From NCBI GenBank assembly GCA_020847975.1, contig JADLBD010000200.1, positions 1-64,000 of the forward strand: a stretch of DNA of 64,000 nt, given 5' to 3'. This stretch comes from Bryobacterales bacterium (GTDB lineage Bacteria; Acidobacteriota; Terriglobia; Bryobacterales; Bryobacteraceae). Positions 7,416 through 15,058 of the stretch are shown here, piece after piece. Within the stretch, counting starts at the first letter, position 1; each line of letters starts with the position of its first letter. Under the pieces are notes generated by a model. That model saw nothing but the letters and a program-made list of their open reading frames with translations. It did no database searches and was not told the origin of the DNA. The translations under genes and the position numbers were made by a program.

Positions 7416-8980
7416 ACTTTCAGGCGGTCGCCGTCCAAATGGCGCGGCGCATTGAGATTTGGCCGCTTGACCGGTTGAAGCCGTACGCGCGCAACGCGCG
7501 CACGCACTCGGATGCGCAGGTCGCACAGATCGCAGCATCGATTGTGGAGTTCGGCTTCAACAACCCGATCCTCGTCGACACCGGGGAAGGGATCGTGGCC
7601 GGCCACGGGCGCCTCCTGGCGGCGCGGAAGTTGGGTCTCGCTGAATGTCCGGTGGTGGTGCTGGACCACTTGAGTGAGACCCAGCGTCGCGCATATATCA
7701 TCGCGGACAACAAGCTCGCGCTCAACGCAGGGTGGGACGAGAAGATGCTGGCCGTGGAGTTGCGCGAACTCGATGCTGCCGGGATGGACCTGGGCACCGT
7801 GGGATTCTCCGATGTCGAGTTGGAGGACCTGTTCGTCGACGAGGAGCCGGAGTCGCCGCGCGATGTCGAGGAAGAAATTCCGGACGAGCCGGCCAATCCG
7901 GTCACCCGGCCTGGCGACGTGTGGGTGATTGGGAAGCACCGGTTGATTTGCGGCGATTGCCGGGATCGGAATACTCTCGGAATGTTATTCCCGGTTCATG
8001 CGCGCGCGAACGTGGTGATCACCTCGCCGCCGTACGCAAAGCAGCGGGACTACGACACCACGAGTGGCTTCACGCCGATCCCGCCAGAGCAGTACGTCGC
8101 CTGGTACGCTGCCGTGGCTGCCGGTGTGGAATCGGTCCTCGCGCCGGACGGATCGTACTTTCTGAACATCAAAGCCCACGCCGATGAAGGCGAGCGGAAC
8201 TTGTACGTGATGGATCTCGTCCTCGCGCACAAGCGGCTGTGGGGCTGGCGCTTCGTTGACGACCTTTGCTGGCGGAAAACAGACAATGGCGTGCCTGGCG
8301 GTTGGGGAAATCGCTTCAAAAACGCATGGGAACCTGTGTTCCACTTCTGCCGCCAGCAAGAGATCAAGTTCCGGCCGAAACGGGTCGGACACGAGTCGGA
8401 GGATTGTTTTGATTACAGCCCCAACAATCCGAAGTCGAAGTCCGGCAGCGGGCTCCTGGGAACTGGCGCGCGTGGCGCCGCAGCCGATGGCGGGAAGAAC
8501 CAGTCGGCCTGGCAGCGTTCGCGTAGCAGCCTGACTAGTGACTCGGATGGCCGGCGCGCTGGTGTGGCGCGGCCATCCAACGTAATCGAGGTCAAGAGCG
8601 AGTCGAGCCAGGGATCGCACTCGGCTCCGTTCCCGCGCGCGCTGGTGGAGTTTTTTGTGCTCGCGTATTCGGATCCGGGCGATGTGGTCTTCGATCCGTT
8701 CTGCGGGTCTGGAACCACGATAGCCGCCGCGGAGTTGCTCGGGCGCACCGGGTACGGAACAGAGCTCTCGCCGGCCTACTGCGACGTGATCGTCCGGAGG
8801 CTTATGGCGTTGACCGGGAACGACGCGGCGATGGACGTTACCGGAGAAACATTCGCAGCGGTCGCCGAGGCGCGTGGCGTTCCGCTCGATCAGGCCTTAA
8901 ACCCCAAGGCGAACGACTCGCGCGCCATCAAGCACAACGGGCCCAATCCACATTACGGGTCCAAGCGAAAAGCTTCGTAA
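7412..8980 (+). CDS. ParB-like domain fused to DNA methyltransferase (TSPPY type)
   Basis: This 522-residue protein has two parts. Residues about 8-120 are a ParB/Srx-like domain (KPYARNARTHSDAQVAQIAASI, GIVAGHGRLLAARKLGL, IADNKLALNAGWDE). The rest is an amino-methyltransferase of the beta order: TSPPYAKQRDYDT near 210, then DPFCGSGTTIAAAELLGR near 430. The TSPPY form of motif IV is typical of N4-cytosine and some N6-adenine enzymes. It would methylate DNA with S-adenosylmethionine, probably to protect phage DNA. No restriction partner is encoded nearby. A paralogue with the DPPY form lies at 9721; a 70-bp patch of the ParB part is nearly identical in DNA. Confidence 0.85.
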   Translation: MNFQAVAVQMARRIEIWPLDRLKPYARNARTHSDAQVAQIAASIVEFGFNNPILVDTGEGIVAGHGRLLAARKLGLAECPVVVLDHLSETQRRAYIIADNKLALNAGWDEKMLAVELRELDAAGMDLGTVGFSDVELEDLFVDEEPESPRDVEEEIPDEPANPVTRPGDVWVIGKHRLICGDCRDRNTLGMLFPVHARANVVITSPPYAKQRDYDTTSGFTPIPPEQYVAWYAAVAAGVESVLAPDGSYFLNIKAHADEGERNLYVMDLVLAHKRLWGWRFVDDLCWRKTDNGVPGGWGNRFKNAWEPVFHFCRQQEIKFRPKRVGHESEDCFDYSPNNPKSKSGSGLLGTGARGAAADGGKNQSAWQRSRSSLTSDSDGRRAGVARPSNVIEVKSESSQGSHSAPFPRALVEFFVLAYSDPGDVVFDPFCGSGTTIAAAELLGRTGYGTELSPAYCDVIVRRLMALTGNDAAMDVTGETFAAVAEARGVPLDQALNPKANDSRAIKHNGPNPHYGSKRKAS

Positions 8981-9093
8981 GCCATTCGAAGTGCGAGAAC
9001 CACCGCCTCCGAGCGAGCCAGTCCGCAGAGAGCACCAGGGGAGATAGCGAGCCATTGAGCCGACATGGACCATGTCCAACGAGCGATCTTCCA
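8977..9093 (+). repeat. 18-bp phased CCA-motif array, cluster D
   Basis: Motifs end in CCA at 8984, 9002, 9020, 9037, 9054, 9072 and 9093, so spacing is 17-18 bp for the first six. GAGCGAGCCA and GAGAGCACCA are again the best units. The array begins on the stop codon of the methyltransferase and ends about 30 bp before the gene at 9124, which has its own AAAAGGAG site. Confidence 0.7.
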
Positions 9094-9123
9094 TCAGTTA
9101 ACTGACAAAAGGAGAAAACCAGT

Positions 9124-9708
9124 ATGCCCGAAGTCGCGACGCCGAATCAGGCGGAACGTGAATTTGAAACCGGATCGGACGAGTTTTTCAAGTCCCACTC
9201 CGAACTGACCGCAGCCAACGCCAAGCGGACCTACGATGAGTACCAGCACGCCGGTCTGGAACACATCCGGAACAACCAGAGGTTGTTCGATCAGGCCGCA
9301 TCCAACTTGCAGACGCAGTTGGCATCTATCAACAACATCACGACGCAGCACCTGCAGAACGCGGTTGCGGCGGCGCATCAGATCAACCAGAACGCGATCG
9401 AGACCGCGAACATGACGGCCAAGCAGGCTGTGAAGCACGCGGACGTCGCGGCGGATGCGATGTGGAACCCCGTGCAGCAGGGCACGGCAGATACGCTCAC
9501 CGCCACCGGCTACACGCCGAATCGCGCCGTCGATACGGCGACCGCCGGTGTCAGCGTCTCGGCCGAGGCGGTGGCTGCCGCCGTTGCCAAGCAGGTCGAC
9601 GCGACCGTTACGCCGGTCGTTGCGGTCCTGCAGCAGTTGATTCAGGCGCTCGCTACGGCGACGACCGCAATCGCCAACACGGTCAACCAGACCCAGCCCA
9701 AGAGCTAG
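9124..9708 (+). CDS. Phasin-like helical protein
   Basis: This 194-residue protein is Ala-, Asn- and Gln-rich and fully helical. Long amphipathic stretches include LFDQAASNLQTQLASINN, ITTQHLQNAVAAAHQINQNA and TVTPVVAVLQQLIQAL. The pattern of regularly spaced small and polar residues resembles phasin or apolipoprotein-type bundles, but there is no specific motif to prove it. It has a strong AAAAGGAG site and sits between the two methyltransferases. It could be a DNA- or membrane-associated scaffold. No signal peptide is seen. Confidence 0.55.
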   Translation: MPEVATPNQAEREFETGSDEFFKSHSELTAANAKRTYDEYQHAGLEHIRNNQRLFDQAASNLQTQLASINNITTQHLQNAVAAAHQINQNAIETANMTAKQAVKHADVAADAMWNPVQQGTADTLTATGYTPNRAVDTATAGVSVSAEAVAAAVAKQVDATVTPVVAVLQQLIQALATATTAIANTVNQTQPKS

Positions 9709-9720
9709 GGGACCACAACA

Positions 9721-11016
9721 ATGATCGCGCAGAACGGAACCAAGCATCCTGCGAGTGCCACGAATTCCGTGTGCGTTCTGCGCGATCTCGCTATTGAACG
9801 CTGGCCAATCGACAAGCTCGTGCCCTACGCGAGGAACGCGCGCACGCACTCCGATGCGCAGGTCGCACAGATCGCGGCATCGATTGTGGAGTTCGGGTGG
9901 ACCAACCCGATCCTCGCTGGCAGCGACGGCGTGATCGTCGCCGGCCATGCGCGCCTGGCTGCCGCACGCAAGTTGGGTATGACCGAAGTGCCGGTCATCG
10001 TCCTTGATCACCTCACGCCAACGCAGCGGCGCGCGCTGGTCCTCGCCGACAACCGCCTGGCGCTCAACGCCGGATGGGACGAGGAGATGCTGAGGGTCGA
10101 ACTGGCCACACTGAAAGAGGAGAACTTCGACCTTGACGTGGTCGGCTTCACCGACGAGGAGGTCGATGCGTTCCTCTCGGACGAGGAGCCGAACCAAGGG
10201 CTGGTCGAAGACGATGCGGTTCCGGACCAACTAGCGAAGGTCGTCACCGTCCGTGGCGACTTGTGGCTCCTGGGAGACCACCGGTTGCTATGCGGCGACG
10301 CCACGCAGATGGCCGACGTCGAGAAAGTCATGGCTGGCGGGCTGGCCGATATGGTCTTCACCGATCCGCCCTACAACGTCGACTACGAGGGCAAGACTGC
10401 GAAGAAGCTCAAGATCGGCAACGATGCCCTCGGCGGTAAGTTCTATGAATTCCTGCGCGACGCCAGCGCGAACATGCTGGCGGTCACCAAGGGCGCGATC
10501 TACATGTGCATGTCCTCGTCGGAGTTGCACACGCTTTATGCGGCCTTCCTGGATGCCGGTGGTTACTGGTCCACCTACGTGATCTGGGCCAAGCACCACT
10601 TCACGTTGGGCCGGTCGGATTACCAGCGCATGTACGAGCCGATCCTGTACGGTTGGCGCAAGGGCGCGGAACACTTCTGGTGCGGCGCGCGCGACCAGGG
10701 GGACGTGTGGTTCATCAAGCGGCCGGCGAGCAGCCAGGAGCACCCGACCATGAAGCCGGTCGAGCTCGTCGAGCGCGCCGTCCGGAACAGCAGCAAGTCG
10801 CGCGATACGATCCTGGACCCGTTTGGCGGGAGTGGGACGACGATGATCGCGTGTGAGAAGGCGGGCCGGCAGGCGCGCCTGGTGGAGTTGGAGCCGAGGT
10901 ACTGCGACGTGATCATCCGTCGATGGCAGGAGTGGACTGGCGACGTCGCTCGCCACGCCGAGTCGGGCCGCGCATTCAACGAAGTTGCGGCCGAAATCGA
11001 GGCAAGGGTCGCCTGA
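9721..11016 (+). CDS. ParB-like domain fused to DNA methyltransferase (DPPY type)
   Basis: This 431-residue protein has the same layout as its neighbour at 7412. A ParB-like domain occupies residues about 20-130 (VPYARNARTHSDAQVAQIAA, VIVAGHARLAAARKLGM, LADNRLALNAGWDEEM). A beta-order methyltransferase follows, with FTDPPYNVDYEG near 220 and LDPFGGSGTTMIACEKAGR near 360. DPPY suggests N6-adenine methylation. It also has HPTMKPVELVERAV before motif I, as usual. With the first fusion and the C5 enzyme at 50383, the phage carries three methyltransferases with different catalytic motifs, which is usually read as protection from host restriction. Confidence 0.85.
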   Translation: MIAQNGTKHPASATNSVCVLRDLAIERWPIDKLVPYARNARTHSDAQVAQIAASIVEFGWTNPILAGSDGVIVAGHARLAAARKLGMTEVPVIVLDHLTPTQRRALVLADNRLALNAGWDEEMLRVELATLKEENFDLDVVGFTDEEVDAFLSDEEPNQGLVEDDAVPDQLAKVVTVRGDLWLLGDHRLLCGDATQMADVEKVMAGGLADMVFTDPPYNVDYEGKTAKKLKIGNDALGGKFYEFLRDASANMLAVTKGAIYMCMSSSELHTLYAAFLDAGGYWSTYVIWAKHHFTLGRSDYQRMYEPILYGWRKGAEHFWCGARDQGDVWFIKRPASSQEHPTMKPVELVERAVRNSSKSRDTILDPFGGSGTTMIACEKAGRQARLVELEPRYCDVIIRRWQEWTGDVARHAESGRAFNEVAAEIEARVA

Positions 11017-11025
11017 AGCAGGAAA

Positions 11026-11048
11026 GCCGCCAGCAGGACGCTGGCGGC
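11026..11048. terminator. Hairpin between convergent genes
   Basis: GCCGCCAGC, loop AGGAC, GCTGGCGGC: a perfect 9-bp stem just after the methyltransferase stop and before the convergent minus-strand gene. There is no T-run, so it may be a weak bidirectional terminator. Confidence 0.5.
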
Positions 11049-11062
11049 AAGGAAGGATAGGT

Positions 11063-11287
11063 TCACCACTCGATGCCGTGTTCGATGGTGTCGACGCGAT
11101 AGTAGTCGTATCCGAAGAGGCCGTCTTCGAGGTGCTGGATTTCGATGCTGGTGTACTCGTCAGCCTCGATCAGTTTGGTGGCGGCGGCGCGGGCGGTTGC
11201 CTCGTCGGCCATCCACGCTCTCTCGTGGCTGGTGATCACGCAACCGTGCTCGGCGTCGTAGAGGCGGTACGGGGAAGGTGCTGGCAT
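11063..11287 (-). CDS. Hypothetical protein
   Basis: This 74-residue acidic protein is the last of three minus-strand genes. It reads YRLYDAEHGCVITSHERAW, then EATARAAATKLIEADEYTSIEIQHLEDG and FGYDYYRVDTIEHGIEW. I do not recognise a family. The start at 11287 is 8 bp from the upstream gene stop at 11296, consistent with one operon. Its opposite strand is also open but has no coding character. Confidence 0.5.
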   Translation of the reverse strand: MPAPSPYRLYDAEHGCVITSHERAWMADEATARAAATKLIEADEYTSIEIQHLEDGLFGYDYYRVDTIEHGIEW

Positions 11288-11295
11288 GCTGGTCT

Positions 11296-11601
11296 CTACA
11301 GTTCGATCGCGAGGAATTCGGCGGCTACGCGGTGCTCGCCGTCCAAGCCGCGCGCCCAGATCTTGTAGATGTACGGGCAAAGACGGTCATGCTCGGGCTG
11401 GCGGATGCGGCGTCTCCAGTCGTCGCGGGCTTCGTCGCGTCCTTCGCCGATGGTTGCTACGACGCCAAGCGGCTCGTAGTGGCCGTCTTCGTCCTCGACG
11501 ATCAGTGTTGCCAGCCCAAGGTCGGTGTTGGCGGTCAGTTTGATCGCAAAACCAGGCGTGGCAGCCTGCTGCTTGCGCTTATTGGCGGTGGCGGTCTTCA
11601 T
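11296..11601 (-). CDS. Hypothetical protein
   Basis: This 101-residue protein has a basic N-terminus (KTATANKRKQQ) and a beta-rich core (GFAIKLTANTDLGLATLIVEDEDGHYEPLGVVATI) followed by a helix with DEARDDWRRRIRQ. The family is unknown. The ATG at 11601 lies 2 nt after a 39-nt element (11603-11641) that is also present upstream of the gene at 12158. That suggests shared control of these two minus-strand genes. Confidence 0.5.
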   Translation of the reverse strand: MKTATANKRKQQAATPGFAIKLTANTDLGLATLIVEDEDGHYEPLGVVATIGEGRDEARDDWRRRIRQPEHDRLCPYIYKIWARGLDGEHRVAAEFLAIEL

Positions 11602-11602
11602 A

Positions 11603-11641
11603 CATGACGATTCATCGCTCGGGTTGGCCCCGGAAGCAAGC
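11603..11641 (-). promoter_or_regulatory. 39-nt shared upstream element, copy 1
   Basis: Read on the minus strand it begins GCTTGCTT and ends GATGAATCGTCATG. It matches 12196-12234 at 33 of 39 positions. TTGCTT and GATGAA are 17 bp apart, like a weak -35/-10 pair. Both copies would also encode the short peptide SDESSC if read in frame, so a translated role is not excluded. Confidence 0.4.
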
Positions 11642-11711
11642 AAAATCGGACTCCACAAACAGAAACGCCGCCAACCTCGCGGGCGGCGGCGTGATTTCGC
11701 GGTGGAGGCGA

Positions 11712-12158
11712 CTACTTGGCGATGTGGTACGTCCGCTCCCCTGCGTCGTTCTTGCTGGACTCCACCGTCAGGCCCATCTTCTTGGTCAGTTGGCCCGAAA
11801 TGAAGCCCCTAATCGAGTGGTTCTGCCAGTCGGTGGCCTTGGCGATCTCGGCCATCGTCGCGCCATCCTTGCGGCGCAGGAGGTCGAGGACGATCTCCTT
11901 CTTGCTGCCTTCGCGCGGGGTGGCGGTTTTGGCGGCTTTGGACGCCTTCTTGCTGGCCTTCTCCTTGGACTTCGGCGCGCTCTTGGCTGCCGTGTTGGGG
12001 GAGGCGCTCTTTGCGGCCTTCTTGGCCTCCTTCTTGGCCTTGGGCGCGCCCTTTTTCTGGCTGGCGCCCTTCTTCGAGGAGGCCTTCTCCGGCGCGACGT
12101 TCGCGCCCTGTTCCGCAACAGCGGCGGTTTCGGTAGCAACTACGGCTTCATTCGTCAT
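11712..12158 (-). CDS. DUF3489-type protein with Lys/Ala-rich histone-H1-like arm
   Basis: This 148-residue protein has two parts. Residues about 15-80 are a Lys/Ala/Ser-rich disordered arm (KASSKKGASQKKGAPKAKK and similar), like the tails of histone H1-type bacterial proteins. Residues about 82-148 are compact: SKKEIVLDLLRRKDGATMAEIAKATDWQNHSIRGFIS, then LTVESSKNDAGERTYHIAK. This C-terminus matches the DUF3489 winged-helix-like family, common in prophages and proteobacteria. It probably binds DNA without much sequence preference. The start at 12158 is preceded by an AAGGGA site. It is divergent from the terminase operon, so it could also influence the late promoter. Confidence 0.7.
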   Translation of the reverse strand: MTNEAVVATETAAVAEQGANVAPEKASSKKGASQKKGAPKAKKEAKKAAKSASPNTAAKSAPKSKEKASKKASKAAKTATPREGSKKEIVLDLLRRKDGATMAEIAKATDWQNHSIRGFISGQLTKKMGLTVESSKNDAGERTYHIAK

Positions 12159-12195
12159 GATCGTTCGGTTTCCCTTTCGGCGGCTTATATCCGCG

Positions 12196-12234
12196 CATGA
12201 CGATTCATCACTCTGGTCGCCCCTGAAAGCAAGC
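12196..12234 (-). promoter_or_regulatory. 39-nt shared upstream element, copy 2
   Basis: This is the second copy of the element at 11603-11641, here 37 bp before the DUF3489 gene start. The layout (TTGCTT, 17 bp, GATGAA) is preserved. It lies in the 96-bp divergent region between the minus-strand genes and the terminase operon. Confidence 0.4.
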
Positions 12235-12254
12235 GCTTTTCGAAGGAAGTTTTT

Positions 12255-12746
12255 ATGGCAGTAATGAGCCAGCGGGCATACGCCCGCCACCGTGGGGTGG
12301 CGATCAACGCCGTCCAAGCGGCGATCCAGAGTGGCCGGATTTCGACCTCACCGGACGGCCAGATCGATTCCGACGTCGCGGACAAGGAGTGGGCTCGCAA
12401 CACCAGGCAGCAGGCACCGCCGACCGGCGCGCGCCGCACGCAATCGGACGACGAAACCGAGGTTTTCGGCGCAAGCCAATATAACAAAGCACGAGCGGTG
12501 CGCGAGCACTACCAGGCACGGCTGGCCAAGTTGGAGTACGAGGAGAAGACCGGCAAGTTGGTTCCGGCCGACGAGGTAAAGATAGCGGCGTTCAATCTGT
12601 TCCGCCGTTACCGCGACCACATGTTGAACATCGCCGACCGGGTGGCGGCGATCCTTGCTGCCGAGACCGAGGCGGCGAAGTGTTACGAGATCCTCTCGAC
12701 CGAAATCAGGAAGGCATTGAATGAATTTGCCGACGCCAACGGCTGA
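12255..12746 (+). CDS. Terminase small subunit-like protein
   Basis: This 163-residue protein begins with a short helix-turn-helix (SQRAYARHRGVAINAVQAAIQSGRISTSPDGQID), which is how lambda Nu1-type small subunits recognise the packaging site. The rest is helical (ASQYNKARAVREHYQARLAKLEYEEKTGKLV), the self-assembly and large-subunit-contact part. It overlaps the large subunit by 26 bp. Order and overlap support the call. It would select phage DNA for packaging. Confidence 0.8.
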   Translation: MAVMSQRAYARHRGVAINAVQAAIQSGRISTSPDGQIDSDVADKEWARNTRQQAPPTGARRTQSDDETEVFGASQYNKARAVREHYQARLAKLEYEEKTGKLVPADEVKIAAFNLFRRYRDHMLNIADRVAAILAAETEAAKCYEILSTEIRKALNEFADANG

Positions 12747-14652
12747 GGAGATCTATTCTGCGGCGGCGGCGGCCGGAATGCGTCCGGACCCGCTGCTGAC
12801 GATCTCCCAGTGGGCCGACAAATACCGGACGTTGTCCCAACGGGCCAGCGCTGAGCCAGGCCCGTGGCGCACGGATCGGACGCCATACCTGCGCGAGATC
12901 ATGGACTGCCTCTCGCCGTCCTCGCCGATTGAGCGCACGGTCTTCATGAAGGGCGCGCAGATCGGCGGTACGGAGTGTGGCAACGACTGGATCGGCTATG
13001 TGATCCACCAGGCGCCAGGCCCGATGATGGCGGTCCAGCCAACCGTGGAGATGGCCAAGCGCAATTCGAAGCAGCGCATCGACCCATTGATTGATGAGTC
13101 GGAAGTGCTACGCGCTCTGGTGAGCGATCCCAGGTCGCGCGATTCCGGCAACACGATGCTGTCGAAGGAATTCCCTGGCGGCGCCCTGGTTATGACCGGC
13201 GCAAACAGTGCCGTCGGCTTGCGTTCGATGGCGGCGAGGTATCTGTTTCTCGATGAAGTTGACGCCTATCCTGGCGATGTCGAGGGAGAGGGCGATCCCA
13301 TCAATTTGGCTTTGGCCCGCACGCGCACGTTTGCGCGACGCAAGGTCTTCATGGTCTCGACGCCGAAGATCACCGGCATGAGCCGGGTCGAAAAGGCGTA
13401 TGAGGACAGCGACCGCAGGCAGTATTGGGTGCCGTGTCCGCTCTGCCGCGAATTCCAGGTCCTTAAGTTCGCCCAGTTGAAGTGGCCGAAGGACGAACCG
13501 GAGAAGGCAGTCTACGCCTGCGAGCACTGCGGGCAGGACATCCAGAACCACCAGAAGCAGTGGATGCTCGCGCGCGGCCAGTGGCGCGCGAATCCAGGCC
13601 CAAAATGGGATCGCATCACGGCCGGCTTCCATTTGTCCGGATTGTACTCGCCGGTTGGTTGGTTCTCGTGGGGTGATGCGGCCAAGCAGTTCGACCAGGC
13701 GCAGAAGGACCCAACGCTGCTCCAGGTGTTCGTGAACACGGTGCTGGGCGAGACGTGGACGATGATGGGCGAGGCGCCGGACTGGAAGCGCCTGTACGAC
13801 CGCCGCGAGACCTACAAGTTGGGCACGGTCCCAGATGGCGGAATGTTCCTCACGGCTGGCGCGGACGTCCAAGCCGATCGCATCGAGGTCGAAGTTGTCG
13901 CGTGGGGACGCGGCAAGGAGTCGTGGTCGATTGATTACAGGGTCTTCGAAGGAGACACCTCGCGCCAGGCGGTCTGGGAAAAGCTCACTGCAATGCTGAA
14001 TGAGACTTACCGGACCCAGACCGGAATCGATCTCGCGATTCTACAGGTGGCCGTGGACTCGGGCTACGCGACCACCGAGGTTTATCAGTGGGCTCGCCGG
14101 CAGGGTGGCCGCGTGCTGGTGATCAAGGGCGACGTTCGCTCTACGGCGCTTCTTGGTGCGCCCGCGCCGATTGAGGTTGGACCCTTCGGCGCCAAACTGA
14201 AGCGCGGAGTAAGAGTTTGGCCTGTCAACTCCGGGATGGCCAAGGAGGAGTTGTACCGGTGGCTCAGGCTCGACCGTCCGACCGACGAAGATCTCGAAAA
14301 GGGAATCTCGTTTCCCACTGGCTACTGCCACTTCCCGCGTTACAGCGAGGAGTACTTCCAGCAGATCACTGCTGAGCAACTGGTAACCAAGCTCGTCAAG
14401 GGCTATCGGCGACACGAGTGGGTCAAGATGCGCCCGCGCAACGAGGCGCTCGACTGCCGCGTGTACGCGCGCGCGGCCGCTGCGCGGGCAGGGATTGATC
14501 GGTTCACGGACAAGCATTGGGCGGATATCGAAGCCAGGTTGAAACCGAAGCCCGTGGAGAAGCTGGTGATCTCCACGTCGGACGACGAAGCAAGAGAGCC
14601 GAGGGACCTTACGTGGCTCGGGGGACGGGGAAAGAAGTGGCTCGGAAGATGA
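12721..14652 (+). CDS. terL: Terminase large subunit, lambda gpA family
   Basis: This 643-residue protein is the DNA packaging motor. The N-terminal ATPase has FMKGAQIGGTECGNDWIGY (about 75-93, Walker-A region of the gpA type) and YLFLDEVDAYPG (about 175, Walker B and catalytic Glu). A zinc-like insert CPLCREF...CEHCGQD lies around 240-275. The C-terminal nuclease domain has DSGYATTEVYQWARRQ (about 445) and ends in a helical ALDCRVYARAAAAR segment. It cuts concatemers and translocates DNA into proheads with the portal at 15055. Length is normal for the family. Confidence 0.92.
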   Translation: MNLPTPTAEEIYSAAAAAGMRPDPLLTISQWADKYRTLSQRASAEPGPWRTDRTPYLREIMDCLSPSSPIERTVFMKGAQIGGTECGNDWIGYVIHQAPGPMMAVQPTVEMAKRNSKQRIDPLIDESEVLRALVSDPRSRDSGNTMLSKEFPGGALVMTGANSAVGLRSMAARYLFLDEVDAYPGDVEGEGDPINLALARTRTFARRKVFMVSTPKITGMSRVEKAYEDSDRRQYWVPCPLCREFQVLKFAQLKWPKDEPEKAVYACEHCGQDIQNHQKQWMLARGQWRANPGPKWDRITAGFHLSGLYSPVGWFSWGDAAKQFDQAQKDPTLLQVFVNTVLGETWTMMGEAPDWKRLYDRRETYKLGTVPDGGMFLTAGADVQADRIEVEVVAWGRGKESWSIDYRVFEGDTSRQAVWEKLTAMLNETYRTQTGIDLAILQVAVDSGYATTEVYQWARRQGGRVLVIKGDVRSTALLGAPAPIEVGPFGAKLKRGVRVWPVNSGMAKEELYRWLRLDRPTDEDLEKGISFPTGYCHFPRYSEEYFQQITAEQLVTKLVKGYRRHEWVKMRPRNEALDCRVYARAAAARAGIDRFTDKHWADIEARLKPKPVEKLVISTSDDEAREPRDLTWLGGRGKKWLGR

Positions 14653-14855
14653 AGATCAAAGGCCTGCAACCAGGCGAGACGCCGGCACAACCGCATCCGC
14701 AATCGGACCGCGTTTGGGAGTATGCGACGGTCACTGCTGAGGCGGAGTCGCAGGACTTGCTCGCGAATTATGGCGCGCGCGGGTGGGAACTCGTCGCTGT
14801 CGTGAAGGAGTTCGGGACGCGGGTGGTCTTCTACTTCAAGCGGAGGCGGCAGTAA
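14649..14855 (+). CDS. DUF4177-like small protein
   Basis: This 68-residue protein has WEYATVTAEAESQDLLANYGARGWELVAVVKEFGTRVVFYFKRR, the beta-helix-beta signature of DUF4177. ATG overlaps the terminase stop. The family is widespread and uncharacterised. In phages it is found between terminase and portal genes, as here. Confidence 0.65.
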   Translation: MKIKGLQPGETPAQPHPQSDRVWEYATVTAEAESQDLLANYGARGWELVAVVKEFGTRVVFYFKRRRQ

Positions 14856-15058
14856 TGGCTTGGGTGCAATCCGATCTGGACGCCATCGACAAGGCGATTG
14901 CGAGCGGCGAACTGACCGTCCACTTCGCCGACCGCTCGGTGACCTACCGCTCGCTCGATGAGCTTCTCAGGATTCGGGCTCTGATTATGGACAACTTGCA
15001 GAGCCAGACGGGAACGACTCCGGAACGCTTCAGTTTGGCGAGGACTTCGAAGGGATGA
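14855..15058 (+). CDS. gpW-like head-tail joining protein
   Basis: This 67-residue protein sits directly before the portal. LDAIDKAIASGELTVHFADRSVTYRSLDELLRIRALI is the pattern of lambda gpW and its relatives, small proteins that seal the portal after packaging and form the tail attachment surface. Size and position match lambda W. ATG overlaps the previous stop, and the stop overlaps the portal start. Confidence 0.8.
   Translation: MAWVQSDLDAIDKAIASGELTVHFADRSVTYRSLDELLRIRALIMDNLQSQTGTTPERFSLARTSKG

Noticed and set aside
9094-10230. Minus-strand open frame of 378 codons
   Set aside because: Antisense to the phasin-like gene and second methyltransferase; no motif.
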